From positions 39,165,027-39,229,026 of the forward strand of contig CAMTDV010000022.1 in assembly GCA_947069175.1 (NCBI GenBank): a stretch of 64,000 nucleotides of DNA. The letters run 5' to 3'. Shown here piece by piece: positions 19,193 through 32,376 of the stretch. Origin of the DNA: Scalesia atractyloides (lineage: Eukaryota; Streptophyta; Magnoliopsida; Asterales; Asteraceae). The notes beneath the pieces are model-generated. The model ran no database searches and was not told the DNA's origin. It saw nothing but the letters and a program-made list of their open reading frames with translations. Within the stretch, counting starts at the first letter, position 1. Each line of letters starts with the position of its first letter. Made by a program: the position numbers and the translations under genes.

Positions 19193-21983
19193 TGTGACAA
19201 ACAACAAATAACCACTAACTCCGTACAATCTAATCACTATTTTCATTACATAATCTCATGCATTTAATCATCATTGAATTACGTAAATAAGTCGTACGTC
19301 ATATACCAAGTGTTATGACAAGTGAATCATGCTATAACATATATTGGTTTCTGTCATGACGCGAAACAAATCAAACTATGTCCTAAAAGTGTTGGAGGAA
19401 AGTGTTGGGCGCACTATTCACGGTTACACTATTCATGTCTTTGCTGAAACGAAACAGAACGATGAACAACGCATACGAATGACATAAGTGAGTATACATG
19501 AAAACAATAATGTGGGAACACATCTTGAAATAATACATAACTTTCCGGTATAACGCTTAAATTATAAAATTGTCTATTTCAGCTATAAAAGTAACAATTT
19601 CAATTCGTCCGCAACATTCGGCACTTTCGGGACTCCAAATTATAATGGATTGATGACAAGCACCTTAAAACAATATGAGGATATCAAAAAAATACATAAA
19701 AGGCTTCGTTTCTGATATTACGACAAGCAGTGCATAACTTGACTTAAGCGTTCGATTGTTGAACCGACAACGATTTCATTATCTGATAACCTTCTACAAT
19801 AGTCTGCTGAACTAGTTAGGCTTCATTTGGGATCAAAAACCCCTTCATACATCTAAGGGTTGCAAAAATGAAATTTTAGGAATTAATCGTTGGTATAAAA
19901 TATAATTACTGATATGGATCCGATAACCAAACGAAAGGCATTTTTTTACCATCCAAAATAAATACCAACTAATTATGTGAACTAGTTAGTAATACTTAAC
20001 ATCCTAAACTACCTTTAACCCTCTAATTAACCAAGTTTAATTTAATGACCAAAAAAACTACAAAGATTAATAAATTCATCAAATGTCATATTTTATAAAA
20101 GATATTTTATAAAAATATTTACACTTTACCCCCCACATGTGGGTCCCCACCCACCACTTGCTTGATTTGGGTTGAAAATGTGAAGATTTGAGTATGGCAC
20201 ATGAAGATTGAATCTTGAACTTGAAAGATTATATAATTATAACATCACCATTCATTCGTTCAATATTTTCATTTCACAAAAAAAATTACCAAGAACTCCT
20301 CTAGTCTCTCTCTCTCATTTTCGGCCCATCACCACCACCACCCTAAACCACCATACATCCACCACTAAACACCATATTATCCTTATTTTCAAGCCATTAC
20401 AAGGACATTTATGGAGCTAGCAAGGATAGAGAAGCATTAGGGCTTTCTTTGGAGCTTTCTCATCATCTTGATCTGCATTTTCTCACCATCATCTTAATCT
20501 TGAATCATCCCTAGCCTAAGAGCTAGTAGTAATTTCACTTGTTTATGATTTCAAGTTCTTATAATATGTAGATTTCAAAAGTACAAGTAAACTTCATCTT
20601 GAACATCTTGAAAGAAATCATCCAAAACCCTAAAATATAACAAGAAATAAAAAGATAAAAATATGTGATTTATGATAATCATGTTGTTTAGTTGTTGTAG
20701 TATTTTACAAGAGTGATGATCTTACTATATTAAGCTTAAAAATGTGATTTAAACAAGTATATGTTTAAGTCATGAAAGATCATCATCTTCAAGTTCATGA
20801 GCTTTACATATATGTGGTCTTGATATTGTTTCTAAAATATATGATACCTTATGAGACTTGAAACTTGGATCTTGAAAGCTAGTAAAGTTGATCTTTACAT
20901 AAAACAAGTTATATAAAAATGGTTATAAAAGTTGTCTATGAAAAATTTTGGTGTTTTGATATTCATAAAAGATATGGAATTTTTAGAGGCTTTAAAGTAT
21001 AAAAATACATAAGGACAAGCTTGTATAAAAAGCTCATGTATAAAAGCTCATGAAATATTAAAGAAAAGTTATGTGCATATTACTTGGAAAAAAATAATTT
21101 TTATGAACTTGATGAATTAATGATGGTTTTGGAAATTAGAAAATGGTTTAAATACGTTTCTGAAATGTCGAAAACGCCATAGTTTAGGGGAAACTATGGC
21201 GAAATTGTCTAAAAGTCTAATCGCGATTGAAGTGTAATGAACAGGGAGATTAATGGGGCTAAATGCGATTAGTGACCTAAACCGTCATTAACGAAGTTTT
21301 AATGACAAGGGTTAAACCCTAACCTTCCAAGGATTTAATAAATACTTATATATATTTTACAAGTTAAAAATGAGTATGATTTATTACATATATGTTTTTG
21401 GGAATAAAAATATATGTACATACATTGTTACCAGCATAAGTGAATGTGTAGAATACACGTGTATGTATGTGTATGTATCTAGAATTTCTAGGGTATACAA
21501 TTCAAAATACTCAACTAATACAACACACCAAATACTTGAAAGTTACCAAGTATAAATTACATAAACACATACACTTTTACACAATTCTTGAAACAAATTA
21601 GCGGACGAGCGGACAATTCGGACAATGGTCAAATTTATACAATACACCCTTTCACCGACGATCAACTAACATATCGCCATCATGAAGAGCTACAAGTGAT
21701 TTTGTATAAAATCCGGAAAGTTGAAATGCATAAAAGTTACAAGTGATTTTGTATAAGTATGCAAGAAATACTTATAACCTTTATATTTAGTAAATAATAC
21801 TAAGTGCAAGAAAATAAATAATATGGACTCCTAAAATTCAAGTTGGGCTAGGCCCATTATATAAAAGACATGATAACATGGGCTAGGCGCAAAGGCAAGA
21901 TTACATGGGCTAGGCCCAAGGACAAGATAACATGGGTTAGGCCCAAAGACATGATAACATGGGCTAGGCCCAAAGGCAAGATT
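19193..21983 (+). repeat. Solo gypsy LTR A2, first segment
   Basis: Starts TGTGACAAAC with TSD TTAAA on the left (19188-19192). Its other end is at 62182 (GGGTGTGACA) with TTAAA at 62183-62187. The two pieces add up to about 3.97 kb, close to the 4.04 kb of LTR A1, and they match it end to end in reverse orientation. There is no PBS, PPT or internal domain, so this is a solo LTR left by LTR-LTR recombination. It is interrupted at 21983/61008 by element G. Its short open frames have no recognisable domains. Confidence 0.85.
21845..21983. repeat. 27-bp minisatellite (GGGCTAGGCCCA) in LTR A2, left part
   Basis: Units such as CATGGGCTAGGCCCAAGGAC plus AAGATAA repeat every 27 bases, about four complete copies here. 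The array resumes at 61003, so G inserted inside it. Confidence 0.9.
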
Positions 21984-22802
21984 TGTGACATTTGTGCCTT
22001 TTTAATCATTGTACAATTACAAATAATTTTGTATTCAATGAAACCCTGTGTTTTATTTCTGAAATTTGTATATTTATCTAAGACATTTGAACAATTTCCA
22101 TTTCTTGCATGATTTCGAACCCTCGAAAATTTTTGTGGAAGTAATTCGTTAACTAACACTCAAATGCAATCAGTTTAACGCGACATACACTCTGAAACTA
22201 GGACATAAGCTACACATACCCTAAATACCCTTTACATAACTTAGATATAAGTTCTGAAGGGTTAGATATGACAAAAACACGCTTATACAAGTCGAGGGAC
22301 TATTTTCAAACTTCGAAAGTCTATTGGTCCATATTCAAGATACGAACCATGTGTATCAATCTAAATATTTTTGTATTCAATACAATCTTGTATTTTATTG
22401 ATGAGAATGCAAAAAATGTCTGTCGATGCACAATTTCGATCATTTTCGTGTTCGTTAAAGCGTTTTACGCATGTCTTAACACCTTTATATAATCTAAATA
22501 TTAGGTTAAAGGGGTTAAAAATGGCAAACAAGTGAAAATACAAGTCCAAGAGCCAAAAATGTCAAAAAATAGTAAAGATTTTTGCTTCTTCACCAAGTTT
22601 GTCACCTATCTCCAATTTTGACACCTAGCACTCATTTTGGCACACTTAATTTGGTGTTGACACATGTTAGGACACTAATCCACACTTGAGGACACTTGTC
22701 ATCACCTCCTTGATACTAAAATACTATATATACACCATGATTCTTTCATTTTTTTCACACCACTTCAAAACAATTCAAAGCAAAGTGTGAAGTTCTTCTT
22801 TC
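21984..22802 (+). repeat. Solo gypsy LTR G, segment 1
   Basis: Begins TGTGACATTTG with TSD AGATT at 21979-21983. The far end, CGGGGTGTTACA, is at 61002 with AGATT at 61003-61007. Removing copia 3 and gypsy B leaves about 2.9 kb in three segments with no internal domain or PBS, hence a solo LTR. A TATA box lies at 22725-22732. A second copy of G's later part is at 62823-64000. Confidence 0.82.
22725..22732 (+). promoter_or_regulatory. TATA box of LTR G
   Basis: TATATATA sits in the G LTR 71 bases before the copia 3 insertion (after TSD), followed by a C/T/A-rich putative start region (TTCACACCACTTC). Copia 3 is inserted downstream in the same orientation, so this promoter could read into copia 3. 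Confidence 0.5.
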
Positions 22803-23717
22803 GGTTGGAATCGGTATGCCCAAGACACATATTAAATTGATGTGGCTAGTACGTTATGATCTAAGTCGGGTCATACCAAATAACAAGCTAGACAAACACT
22901 TATAATATTTATTTATGATATGATCGAACAAATAAATATTAACACTTAAAATATTTAGAAATTGGTTTTCTAAATAATTGCACTTGAGAAACTAATAAAT
23001 TATATGGATAATTTATTTTGAGAGAATATTTTATATTGTTATTTAATGGGTTAAGTAACATTAGAAATAATTGTGTGATATGTTGCATAAGCCTTATAAC
23101 ATATGATGTTATAATTTTATAAAAGGTTATAAAAATAAATGTAAGACTTATTTTAAAATGAAATTGAAAAATCTTGGTTGGAAAAGGCCTTTATGGCCGT
23201 CCACTTTGGGCTTCCCAAGGTGGATTTTCCACCAATGAATCCTCATGCAACAATCACATAATCCAACACAAGATCCTACAAGATTTGGTGAATTCTCTTA
23301 TATATTTTTAATAAACATTTTCAAGGGCAACAACTTCTCATTTTTGGCTCTCTAATTTTCGGCCACAATAAGGTTCCAAGAGAGTTTAAGAAGTTTGATT
23401 TTTAAGTGTAAAATCCTAGAAACATAAGGTGTTTGTTGGTGGCTTGGGGTACGCAAGCTTGAGGTCTTCGTTTTGAAGATTACCATTCAAGAATCATCAT
23501 TCTTTTCATTTCCTAACTACATTGAAAGGTAGTATTCTAAACACCCTATGGTTGTATTTTTTATAGCATGCATGTTCATATATGGATCCGGGTTTTTGGT
23601 TTTACATACAAAATGAGTTTTGTATCAACACAAGTTACATGTTTAAATAATTGTTCTGCTGCATTTTTATTTTATACGGATAAAATAACTTTGATAAACA
23701 TGTTGTAAAACCCAACA
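22803..23717 (+). repeat. 5' LTR of copia 3
   Basis: It starts GGTTGGAATCGG, where the 3' LTR has TGTTGGAATCGG, so the terminal T has mutated to G. It ends CCCAACA. A likely TATA box, TATATAT, is at 23299-23305. Confidence 0.92.
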
Positions 23718-25346
23718 GTGGTATCAGAGCCGCTTATATGAATGCATGCTTCATAGGATTTAAAATTTTGGGTTACGGGTTTGGAGAAACTATATGGCCG
23801 AAAAAAAATTTGATCATGGTTCTCCTTTTGTTTTTCAAGATGTTTATTATATATGCATAAAAGTATCTTGAAAAATTATATCATTTGGATGATTTGTTTG
23901 TTTGAACAAAACCCATGTTTTCGGTTTTTCACTTGGCCGAAAATTGGGTTACAAAAAGCAAACCATTTTTGCTCTTGAATTTAGATATATATGTGGATAT
24001 ATATTTTTGGTGTTAATAACCTAGCCATGACCTTGTGTTTAAATATGTTGAATGATTGTGTTGTGATTTATTTAATTATTTCAATGGGTTGTAATAATTA
24101 ATTATCTTTGTTCTTCCATTTGTAAAGTTGTAATTTATTTATTTTCATTTGTTATGTAAATAAATAGATTAGGTGCATTTTATGTTACTAGAAAAATGTA
24201 TTAGGATACTTCATTGTGAAAGAAGATGCACACAAAAATGCGTTTTGATTTTGGCCAATTTTGGGCCTAAAGAACCTCATGGTTCTTAACCGGATTTTAG
24301 CCCAATAATCAAAACACATTTTTGAGGCCCAAAGAAGTTTGGAGCTGAATATAAAGTCCATTTGGAAGCCCAAAGAAAGTGAAGAAATCGCAACATAAAA
24401 GGAATACTTGAAGCATTTGGATGCGGGTCCAAGTGGGAGTTCAACGACACTTTTTTGTGTCAATATTCACCCTTTAGGAAGGACCTTTTGGCACACTTGT
24501 TTCGGCTAACAAGTGTTGTCAACAAAAATAGTTGGCTATGGTTATGCACCTATTTTGTTTGTTATGCTTGTATGGTTGTTTTATTTATGGTTGTTTAGAT
24601 GATATTTGGATATGCATGCTTAACAACTTATAATCCATAACAAGCTTAAAATTGGTTCTTTAAAAATCATTAAAGTGGTTAATAAAATGGTTTTATAAAA
24701 ATTAATGATTTTATAATAAAATGGTTTTATTAAAAGAACTTTGAAAATTGGTTTTCAATAAGGTACCATGAATTTGAATGCATGCAAATGTATGGTACAT
24801 AAAGTTTTCTAAAACTAGAATTTTTTAAAACATAAAATCCCTTTAAAAAACAAGTCAAACACCATCCTTTTATACAACACTCGAATCACTTGGTAATTCT
24901 TTGTGGGATAAAGGTCACCTAACCACATTTGAAGGAACTTGTGAATTGGAGATAGGCTTACAATATTTGTGGGATAAAGGTCACCTAACCACTTGTATGT
25001 GTAAACTTACATGTGTGTGTAAGTAGGACGATTTGATTTGGAAACCATGTGCTTAGGGTCACCGAAGCATGGCGTACAATGGTGTGATGGGATTAAACAT
25101 GCCAACTAAACATTAAGATGTTTAACTAATCCCATATGGCTAGAAATTGCAAAGGGTTGCAATTGTCAAACGTTGACTTCCTTGTTAATTTAAATAATGG
25201 GATAAAGGTCACCTAACAAATATTTAAATGTAACGTTGGATTCTAGATTTTAATTATTAATTGTTTATGAGACACAAAAGGGTATTAATAATTAAAATTT
25301 AATAATATCGAAAATACTAAAATTAAACTTTGTTAAAATTTTGTAG
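23718..25346 (+). other. Copia 3 PBS and long leader with thrice-repeated motif
   Basis: The PBS is at 23719-23731 and a 1.6-kb leader precedes gag. GGGATAAAGGTCACCTAAC occurs at about 24905, 24970 and 25199, and related TTTGTGGGA phrases recur in the 3' UTR (29502, 29605). No coding frame is supported. Confidence 0.75.
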
Positions 25347-28300
25347 ATGGCCGCTAACAATGCAAACACAATTACCCAAACCGTCCGTAACCTATCACTA
25401 AGAACCATCCTTGAAAAGGATTGTCTCAACCATAACAACTTCATGGATTGGTGTCGAAACTTGAGAATCGTTCTCAAGCAAGAAAATATATCTTATGTGT
25501 TGGACGATCCTATTCCCGATGAACCTAACGTGGAAGATGAGGAGGCCTATAACGATTGGGTTAAGTATACTGAGCACTCCATGCAAGCCTCTTGCCTCAT
25601 GTTGGGAACTATTATTCCCGAGATTCAAAAGGATTTTGAACATCATGGGGCATACGACATGATTACCCAATTGAAGGAAATGTTCCTTCAACAAGCAAGG
25701 GTAGAACGCTTCAAAACGGTTCGGGCGCTTCATGCATGTCGTATGGAGGAAACCCAATCGGTCTCATCTTATGTCCTGAAGATGAAAAGCCACATTGATC
25801 GCCTCGAAAGGCTTAATTGTCCCGTCTCTAAAGAGTTGGCTACGGATTTGATCCTCAACTCTTTAACAAAGAGGTTTGAGACTTTTGTCATGAATTATAA
25901 CATGAACGGATGGGACAAGAGCATTGGTGAGCTTCATACAATGCTCAAACCTGCCAAGGCGGGCATGGGTAAAAAGCCTTTACCCGTTCTAAGGATCAAT
26001 GGGTGAGGCAACAAGAAAAGGCCTCACCCCGACTCCAAGGCAAGTTTTGCCAAAAGGAAGGGCTACGTCAAAGGGAAACGAAAAGGAAAGGTTAAAGCAG
26101 AACCCATGAAACCAAAGGAAAAGAAGCAAAAGGTTGCTTCAACTGACTCATGCTTTGAGTGTGGAGAGATAGGACATTGGAAAAGAAATTGTCCAACCTA
26201 TCTCAAGGAGTTGAAAAACAAGAGGGATGCGGGGCAAACCTCAGGTACAATCTTTATGATACATATTGACCTTAATGTTATTTCTTCAAACACATGGGTA
26301 TTGGATACCGGGTGTGAAACTCATATTAGCAATTTGTTGCAGGGGTTCAAAAGAAATAAACATTATAAGAAGGGAGACATTAGTCTCTTCATGGGCAATG
26401 GAGCAAAGGTTCAAGTTGAAGCCCGAGGAGACTATGTTTTGAAACTTTCAAGTGGTTTGGAAATCATCTTGAGAAATGTTTTGTATGCTCCTAGTTTGAC
26501 TAGGAACATTATTTCAGTTTCCCTCTTGCTACAATATGGTTTTAATTTAAAGTTTGTAAACGATGACATTTATGTTTTGATGAATGACATGTTTTACTTT
26601 AAAGCTATGCCTTCAAATGGTACTTATGGATTGGTTCATGATAATACATTTGATAGGTCAATGTACGAAGCAACCACCAAGAAACTCAAATTAGATTTGA
26701 GTGATTCCTATCTTTGGCATTGTCGCCTTGGACATATAAACAAAAATCGCATTCAAACACTTCGAAAGAACGGTCTTTTGGAAACAAATGGAGATGATTC
26801 ATTTGATGTATGTGAATCTTGTTTACAAAGCAAAATGACTAAGGCACCCTTCAGTAGCACCTTTGAAAGGGCAAAAGACTTATTAGGTATCATACATTCG
26901 GATGTATGTGGTCCTTTTAAGCCAATGACTAGGAATGGTGAAAGATACTTCATTAGTTTTACCGACGACTACAGTCGTTATGGTTATGTGTACTTGATAA
27001 GACACACAGGTGAAGCATTTGAAATGTTCAAAGATTTCAAAAGTGAAGTAGAAAATCAACTCAAGAAAACAATCAAAGTCCTTCGTACCGATAGAGGAGG
27101 TGAATACCTTAGTGATGCTTTTTAAGATCATCTTAGGAGTTGTGGGATTATCTCACAACTTAGTCCACCTGGAACACCACAACATAATGGTGTGTCTGAA
27201 AGCAGGAATCAAACTCTATTGGATATGGTTCGATCTATGATGGCTAGAAGCACATTGCCTCTATCATTTTGGGGTTACGCTTTGCTCTCCGCGGCCCGTA
27301 TACTGAATATGGCCCCAACCAAGAAAGTGGATAAGACACCTTTTGAAATATGGCATGGAAAGGCTCCATCATTATCATATTTGAAGGTATGGGGTGGTGA
27401 AGCTTATGTGAAGCAATACACCCCAAACAAATTGGAAGTACGATCCACTAAGTGTATCTTTGTGGGATATCCTAAAGATGATATAGGATATTACTTCTAT
27501 GATCCAATAGAGCAAAAGGTATTTGTTGCTCTAAATGGTAAGTTCTTGGAGGCTAAGTTCCTTATGGAAGGAACTAGTAGTAGAAAAGTGAAATTTGATG
27601 AGGATCAAGAACCACAAGCTGATACACGTTTGGTTGATACTAGCACTCAACAAGAGGTTGTTGAAGACGATCAAATGGTTGATCAATACACACAAAACGT
27701 TCGCAGATCTGGTAGAATTAGTCATCCACCCAAAAGATATGGATTTTTCATGGATGGATGCTACGTGGTAGATTCAGATGAACCAACCACATAGCATGAT
27801 GCAATGTCACAATCCGATTGTGACAAGTGGCTTGAAGCAATGAACGTCGAGATGCAATCCATGTATGACAACCAAGTATGGGAATTGGTTGTACCACCTC
27901 TTAACTCCAAAGTAGTTGGAAGTAAGTGGATTTTCAAGAAGAAAACTGATATGCATGGTAACTTGGATACTTATAAAGCGAGACTTGTAGCAAAAGGTTT
28001 CACTCAAACTCAAGGGGTTATTTATGATGAGACCTTCTTGCCCATGGCGATGCTAAAGTCAATTAGGATATTATTTGCCATAGCTACATATTACGATTAT
28101 GAGATTTGGCAAATGGATGTCAAAATGGCTTTCCTCAATGGATATCTTAATGAAGATGCCTATATGGTTCAGCCTGAAGGTTTTGTCGATCCAAAACATC
28201 CTAACAAAGTATGCAAGTTAAAGAAATCAATATATGGATTAAAACAAGCATCTAGAAGTTAGAATCATCATTTTGATGAAGAAATTAGGTATTTTGGATT

Positions 28301-29363
28301 CATCAAGAACACCGATGAAGCCTGTGTGTATAAGAAGGCTAGTGGGAGCATCATCACTTTCCTAGTACTGTATGTCGATGACATTCTACTATTTGGAAAT
28401 GATATTCCAACCGTGGAAGGTGTTAAAACTTGGCTTGGAAGTTGTTTTTCCATAAAGGATCTTGGTGAAGCCGCCTATATTTTGGGAATAAAGATCTATA
28501 GGGATAGATCAAGGCGCTTGATAGGTTTGAACCAAAGTGCATACATTGACAAAGTCTTGAAAAGGTTCAAGATGGAGAACTCTAAGAAAGGTTTGGTACC
28601 TATTCAAAAGGGAACGATATTGAATGCGACTCAATGTCCAAGCTCAAAGTATGAGCAAGAAAGAATGAAAGGAGTCCCATATGCGTCTGCTATAGGATCC
28701 ATCATGTATGCAATGATATGCACTAGACCGGACGTGTCATGCGCCTTAAGCATGACAAGTAGATACCAGCATAATCCAGGTAACAGTCATTGGATGGCTG
28801 TTAGAAGCATATTGAAATACCTTAGAAGGACTAAGGATATGTTTCTAATATATGGATCTGGTGAAGAGGAACTCGTTGTAAAGGGTTACATGGATGCGAG
28901 TTTCCAAACTGACCGAGATGGTTCTCAATCACAATCTGGGTATGTCTTCATTTTGAATGGAGCTGCAGTCTCTTGGATGAGCTTGAAGCAGGATGTTGTA
29001 GCATTGTCCACTACAGAATCAGAATACATCGCCGCTTCATTAGCAGCACAAGAAGCTGCATGGTTGAAGAAATTCATCACCGACCTAGGGGTAGTCCCTA
29101 CCATTCAGGAACCCCTAGATATCTTTTGTGATAACGAGGGTGCGATTGCACAAATTAAGGAACCCCGTGCACATCAAAAGACTAGGCACATTGAGTGGAG
29201 ATTCAACTACATAAGGGATGAAGTTGAAAAGGGAAAGATATGTATTCGCAAAGTTCACGTCGATCAAAACATTGCGGATCCTCTCACAAAGCTCCTTGAA
29301 CGGCCAAAGCATGAGGGTCACACTTGTGCCTTAGGACTTCGATATTCTAGTGATTGGATTTGA
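25347..29363 (+). pseudogene. Copia 3 gag-pol polyprotein, one frame with four stop codons
   Basis: The start is the ATG at 25347 just after the leader. Gag (UBN2-like; LRTILEKDCLNHNNFMDWCR near residue 20) is followed by the CCHC knuckle CFECGEIGHWKRNC (about 26151). PR follows with VLDTGCETH (about 26298), then GAG-pre-integrase LWHCRLGHI and C-x2-C, and the INT core HSDVCGPF, TDDYSR, LRTDRGGEY and SESRNQ. RT has WIFKKKTD, MDVKMAFLNGYL and YVDDILLFGND (about 28371). RNase H has MDASFQTDRDG, ESEYIAAS and CDNEGA. Stops are TGA 26004-26006, TAA 27123-27125, TAG 27792-27794 and TAG 28260-28262. All remaining sequence stays in the same frame, so decay is by point mutation only. Full length is 1339 codons, normal for the family. 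Confidence 0.95.
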
Positions 29364-30130
29364 TCTATTTAGTATTTGGATATCGGAACAATTATTATTA
29401 TGATTCATTTAGTGATTATGGCATTTTGAGTTATGTTCCATTTTAGCATGTTTAAATCCATGAATAAGTTAATAATTCAAAATGTCCGTAGTCGATCATA
29501 TTTGTGGGAACAAATATGAAGGTAAGACTATTATGAACTTAGATTGGTGGATATTCATTAGGTATGAATATAGAGCAAAGTGTTGCTGCCAAAGTTCATA
29601 GATATTTGTGGGATAGAAATATTGGACTGACCTGCTCTCAAATATTACTACATGGAATCTTTATGACTGATCATAAGTAATTTTGAGTAAAGGAGTATAT
29701 CATAGTATCCTCTGAGCTGAGATACATTTTGGGTCTTGATATTCACCAAATGTTATACTTTGACTTAGTTCTTTGCTGTTCTGAAATATGGCAGTACATA
29801 AGGCTAAGCTCAGGTGTGGTACGAGGTGATTGTGAGAGACGTATGTAGTCACGATGGGATTTGTTTCTCTTATTCGTTGAGAGTAAGATGTCTAAGGCCT
29901 GCTAAAGTTAAATCAACAGAAAATGATCACTCTATGTCTCTGGATTTGACATGACATCTGTAACGAAAGGATAAATGATCGTTTCACCTAAACCATGTTC
30001 AAGTAAGGGACTTGAAGGGGATGATGTTATTGAATGGCACTTCATCATACGTATTAGGGGTAGTAAACCGTTGTTAGGCGGTATTTGCTACTTGCATCAA
30101 TCTTATATGTATCTTGTGCAAGTGGGAGAT
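29364..30130 (+). other. Copia 3 3' untranslated region and polypurine tract
   Basis: This is 767 bases between the RNase H stop and the 3' LTR. No frame with domain similarity is present; the 62-codon frame at 29975 is chance. GTGGGAGAT at 30122-30130 abuts the LTR and is the plus-strand primer site. Confidence 0.8.
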
Positions 30131-31041
30131 TGTTGGAATCGGTATGCCCAAGACACATATTAAATTGATGTGGCTAGTACGTTATGATCCAAGTCGGGTC
30201 ATACCCAATAACAAGCTAGACAAACATTTATAATATTTATTTATGATATGATCAAACAAATAAATATTAACACTTAGAATATTTAGAAATTGGTTTTCTA
30301 AATAATTGCACTTGAGAAACTAATAAATTATATGGATAATTTATTTTTAGAGAATATTTTATATTGTTAGTTAATGGGTTAAGTAACATTATAAATAACT
30401 GTGATATGTTGTATAAGTTTTATAACATGTGATGTTATAATTTTATAAAAGGTTATAAAAATAAATAAGACTTATTTTAAAAATGAAATTGAAAAATCTT
30501 GGTTGGAAAAGGCCTTTGTGGCCATCCACTTTGGGCTTCCCAAGGTGTATTTTCCACCAATGAAACTTCATGCAACAATCACATAATTCAACACAAGATC
30601 CTACAAGATTTGGTGAATTCTCTTATATATTTTTAATAAACATTTTCAAGGGAAACAACTTCTCATTTTTAGCTCTCTAATTTTCGGCCATAGTAAGGTT
30701 CCAAGAGAGTTTAAGAAGTTTGATTTTTAAGTGTAAAATCCTAGCAACATAAGGTGTTTGTTGGTGGCTTGGGGTACGCAAGCTTGAGGTCTTCGTTTTG
30801 AAGATTACCATTCAAGAATCATCATTCTTTTCATTTCCTAACTACATTGAAAGGTAGTATTCTAAACACCCTATGGTTGTATTTTGGATAGCATGCATGT
30901 TCATATATGGATCCGGGTTTTAGTTTTACATACAAAATGAGTTTTATATCAACACAAGTAACATGTTCAAATAATTATTTTGCTGCATTTTTATTTTATA
31001 CGAATAAAATAACTTTGATAAACATGTCGTAAAACCCAACA
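30131..31041 (+). repeat. 3' LTR of copia 3
   Basis: TGTTGGAATCGG ... CCCAACA, followed by TSD CTTTC. Nearly the same length as the 5' LTR (911 versus 915 bp). Confidence 0.93.
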
Positions 31042-31428
31042 CTTTCTTTTCTTCTTGGAGCTTTTTTCTAGCATTTGGAAGCCTCCTATCTTAAGTTCTG
31101 AAAGTGTTCTTCAACACGAGTAAGTACTCTTCCTAGTTCTTTCATTATTTTAGCTATTTTGAGCTAAAAGTCGAACAGTTTGGCTTCATGATTGACTTTT
31201 GGTTCTGACCATATTTGGTCAAGTCAAAGTTCAATTGAACTTTGCAACGTGATCGTAATCACCAAAGTTATAATCCCTAACGATTTCACCTTCTGATTAC
31301 CACGTTTACTAGTCGAAGTGACAAGTCAAAGTTTCGGTAAAAATGTGCATGATGTGCATTTTACGACGAAACTATTTTCATTTATCAAAACACCAAGTTT
31401 CGATACCAAATCAGTTTTATAAACTTAG
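31042..31428 (+). repeat. Solo LTR G, segment 2
   Basis: Continues segment 1 after copia 3 (TSD CTTTC 31042-31046) and ends with CTTAG, the left TSD of gypsy B. Contains AAGTCAAAGTT-type phrases. No coding content. Confidence 0.75.
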
Positions 31429-32376
31429 TGTCACACCCCGATTTCGCTGCAGCGGAAGCGTGTCATGAGGTGTGGCCAGAGCAGCAATCGTTGCATTCAA
31501 CCAAGTAAACGACAATTGTATTACAAAACATTCATCCGTACTTTTTATTTAATACTGATTTACATACCAACTATTGTTTTTAAAACTATACCACAAGTTT
31601 GAAACTATTATTTAACATTCAACTTAAGTTTATAAAACATAACAATGAAAAATTGGATTAAACACGACATCTTGACTTCACAACCAACAAACAAGATTTT
31701 TCCCTAAAGGCCATACACTAGTTTCCTGTAATACATTTTAGTTTTGAAAACAACATCAACTAAAGCTGGTGAATTCATGTTATAAATTTTGTATCAAATG
31801 AATTATCAAAAACATTTGAAATAATAAATTCGTTTAATATAACTTAATGAAACTTGTATGATCATTAGTGTGTTGCAAGGATACTAATCTGTATGCCAAA
31901 TAAGGTGGCAACCAAACCTTGACGATTTATTATGTGTCTGAGACACTCGTTTTAGACACAAAAGCACTCTAATACGATTTGTTATTATTGGCGTATTAGA
32001 GTGAGGCTCGCCCAAACCCAATAGATCTATCCCATTGCACCTCGGTACTTGTTATTCATTAATGGCCCCAATACTTGAGCGTTATTCACATGTGATCTAA
32101 ATATTTCCATTTTCCCAGCTATATTAGTTTTAACATGTATACATCCTCACACGTTTAAAACAATCAAAACGTTAAAATAAAAGGGGAAACTCGAACTCAC
32201 AAATTTGCGTTCCGTGTAAATCTTTAATCGATTTCTGATACTTCGTTCGTTTCTCAACCTACAGGTGTTCTAATCAATTAGACACTTAGGCTTTCGTTCG
32301 TTTCTTGTACAAGTATTTTATCTCGAATTCCATACTTGTAATTGTTGATTTTTCTTTGTTGATAACATACACATAT
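31429..32376 (-). repeat. Gypsy B 3' LTR, segment 1 (terminal part)
   Basis: In plus orientation it starts TGTCACACCCCG with TSD CTTAG to the left. It resembles the terminal part of LTR A1 (ACTCACAA..TT.CGTTCCGT, ATTAGACAC.TAGGC). F is inserted at its right end. The small open frames carry no domains. Confidence 0.82.

Larger units (their letters stand above)
22803..31041 (+). mobile_element. Copia 3: complete Ty1/copia element, TSD CTTTC
   Basis: LTRs 22803-23717 (915 bp) and 30131-31041 (911 bp) are flanked by a perfect TSD CTTTC (22798-22802, 31042-31046). PBS TGGTATCAGAGCC is at 23719-23731 and the PPT-like GTGGGAGAT at 30122-30130. The first 155 bases of the LTRs differ at about six positions (about 96% identity by eye), so it looks like one of the younger elements here. 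Gag-pol occupies one frame with four nonsense codons. Domain order is gag, knuckle, PR, INT, RT, RNH. I cannot assign the copia lineage with confidence. Confidence 0.95.

Noticed and set aside
19193..21983. A host gene between element C and copia 3
   Set aside because: The whole stretch aligns with LTR A1 in reverse orientation and has no coding signal.
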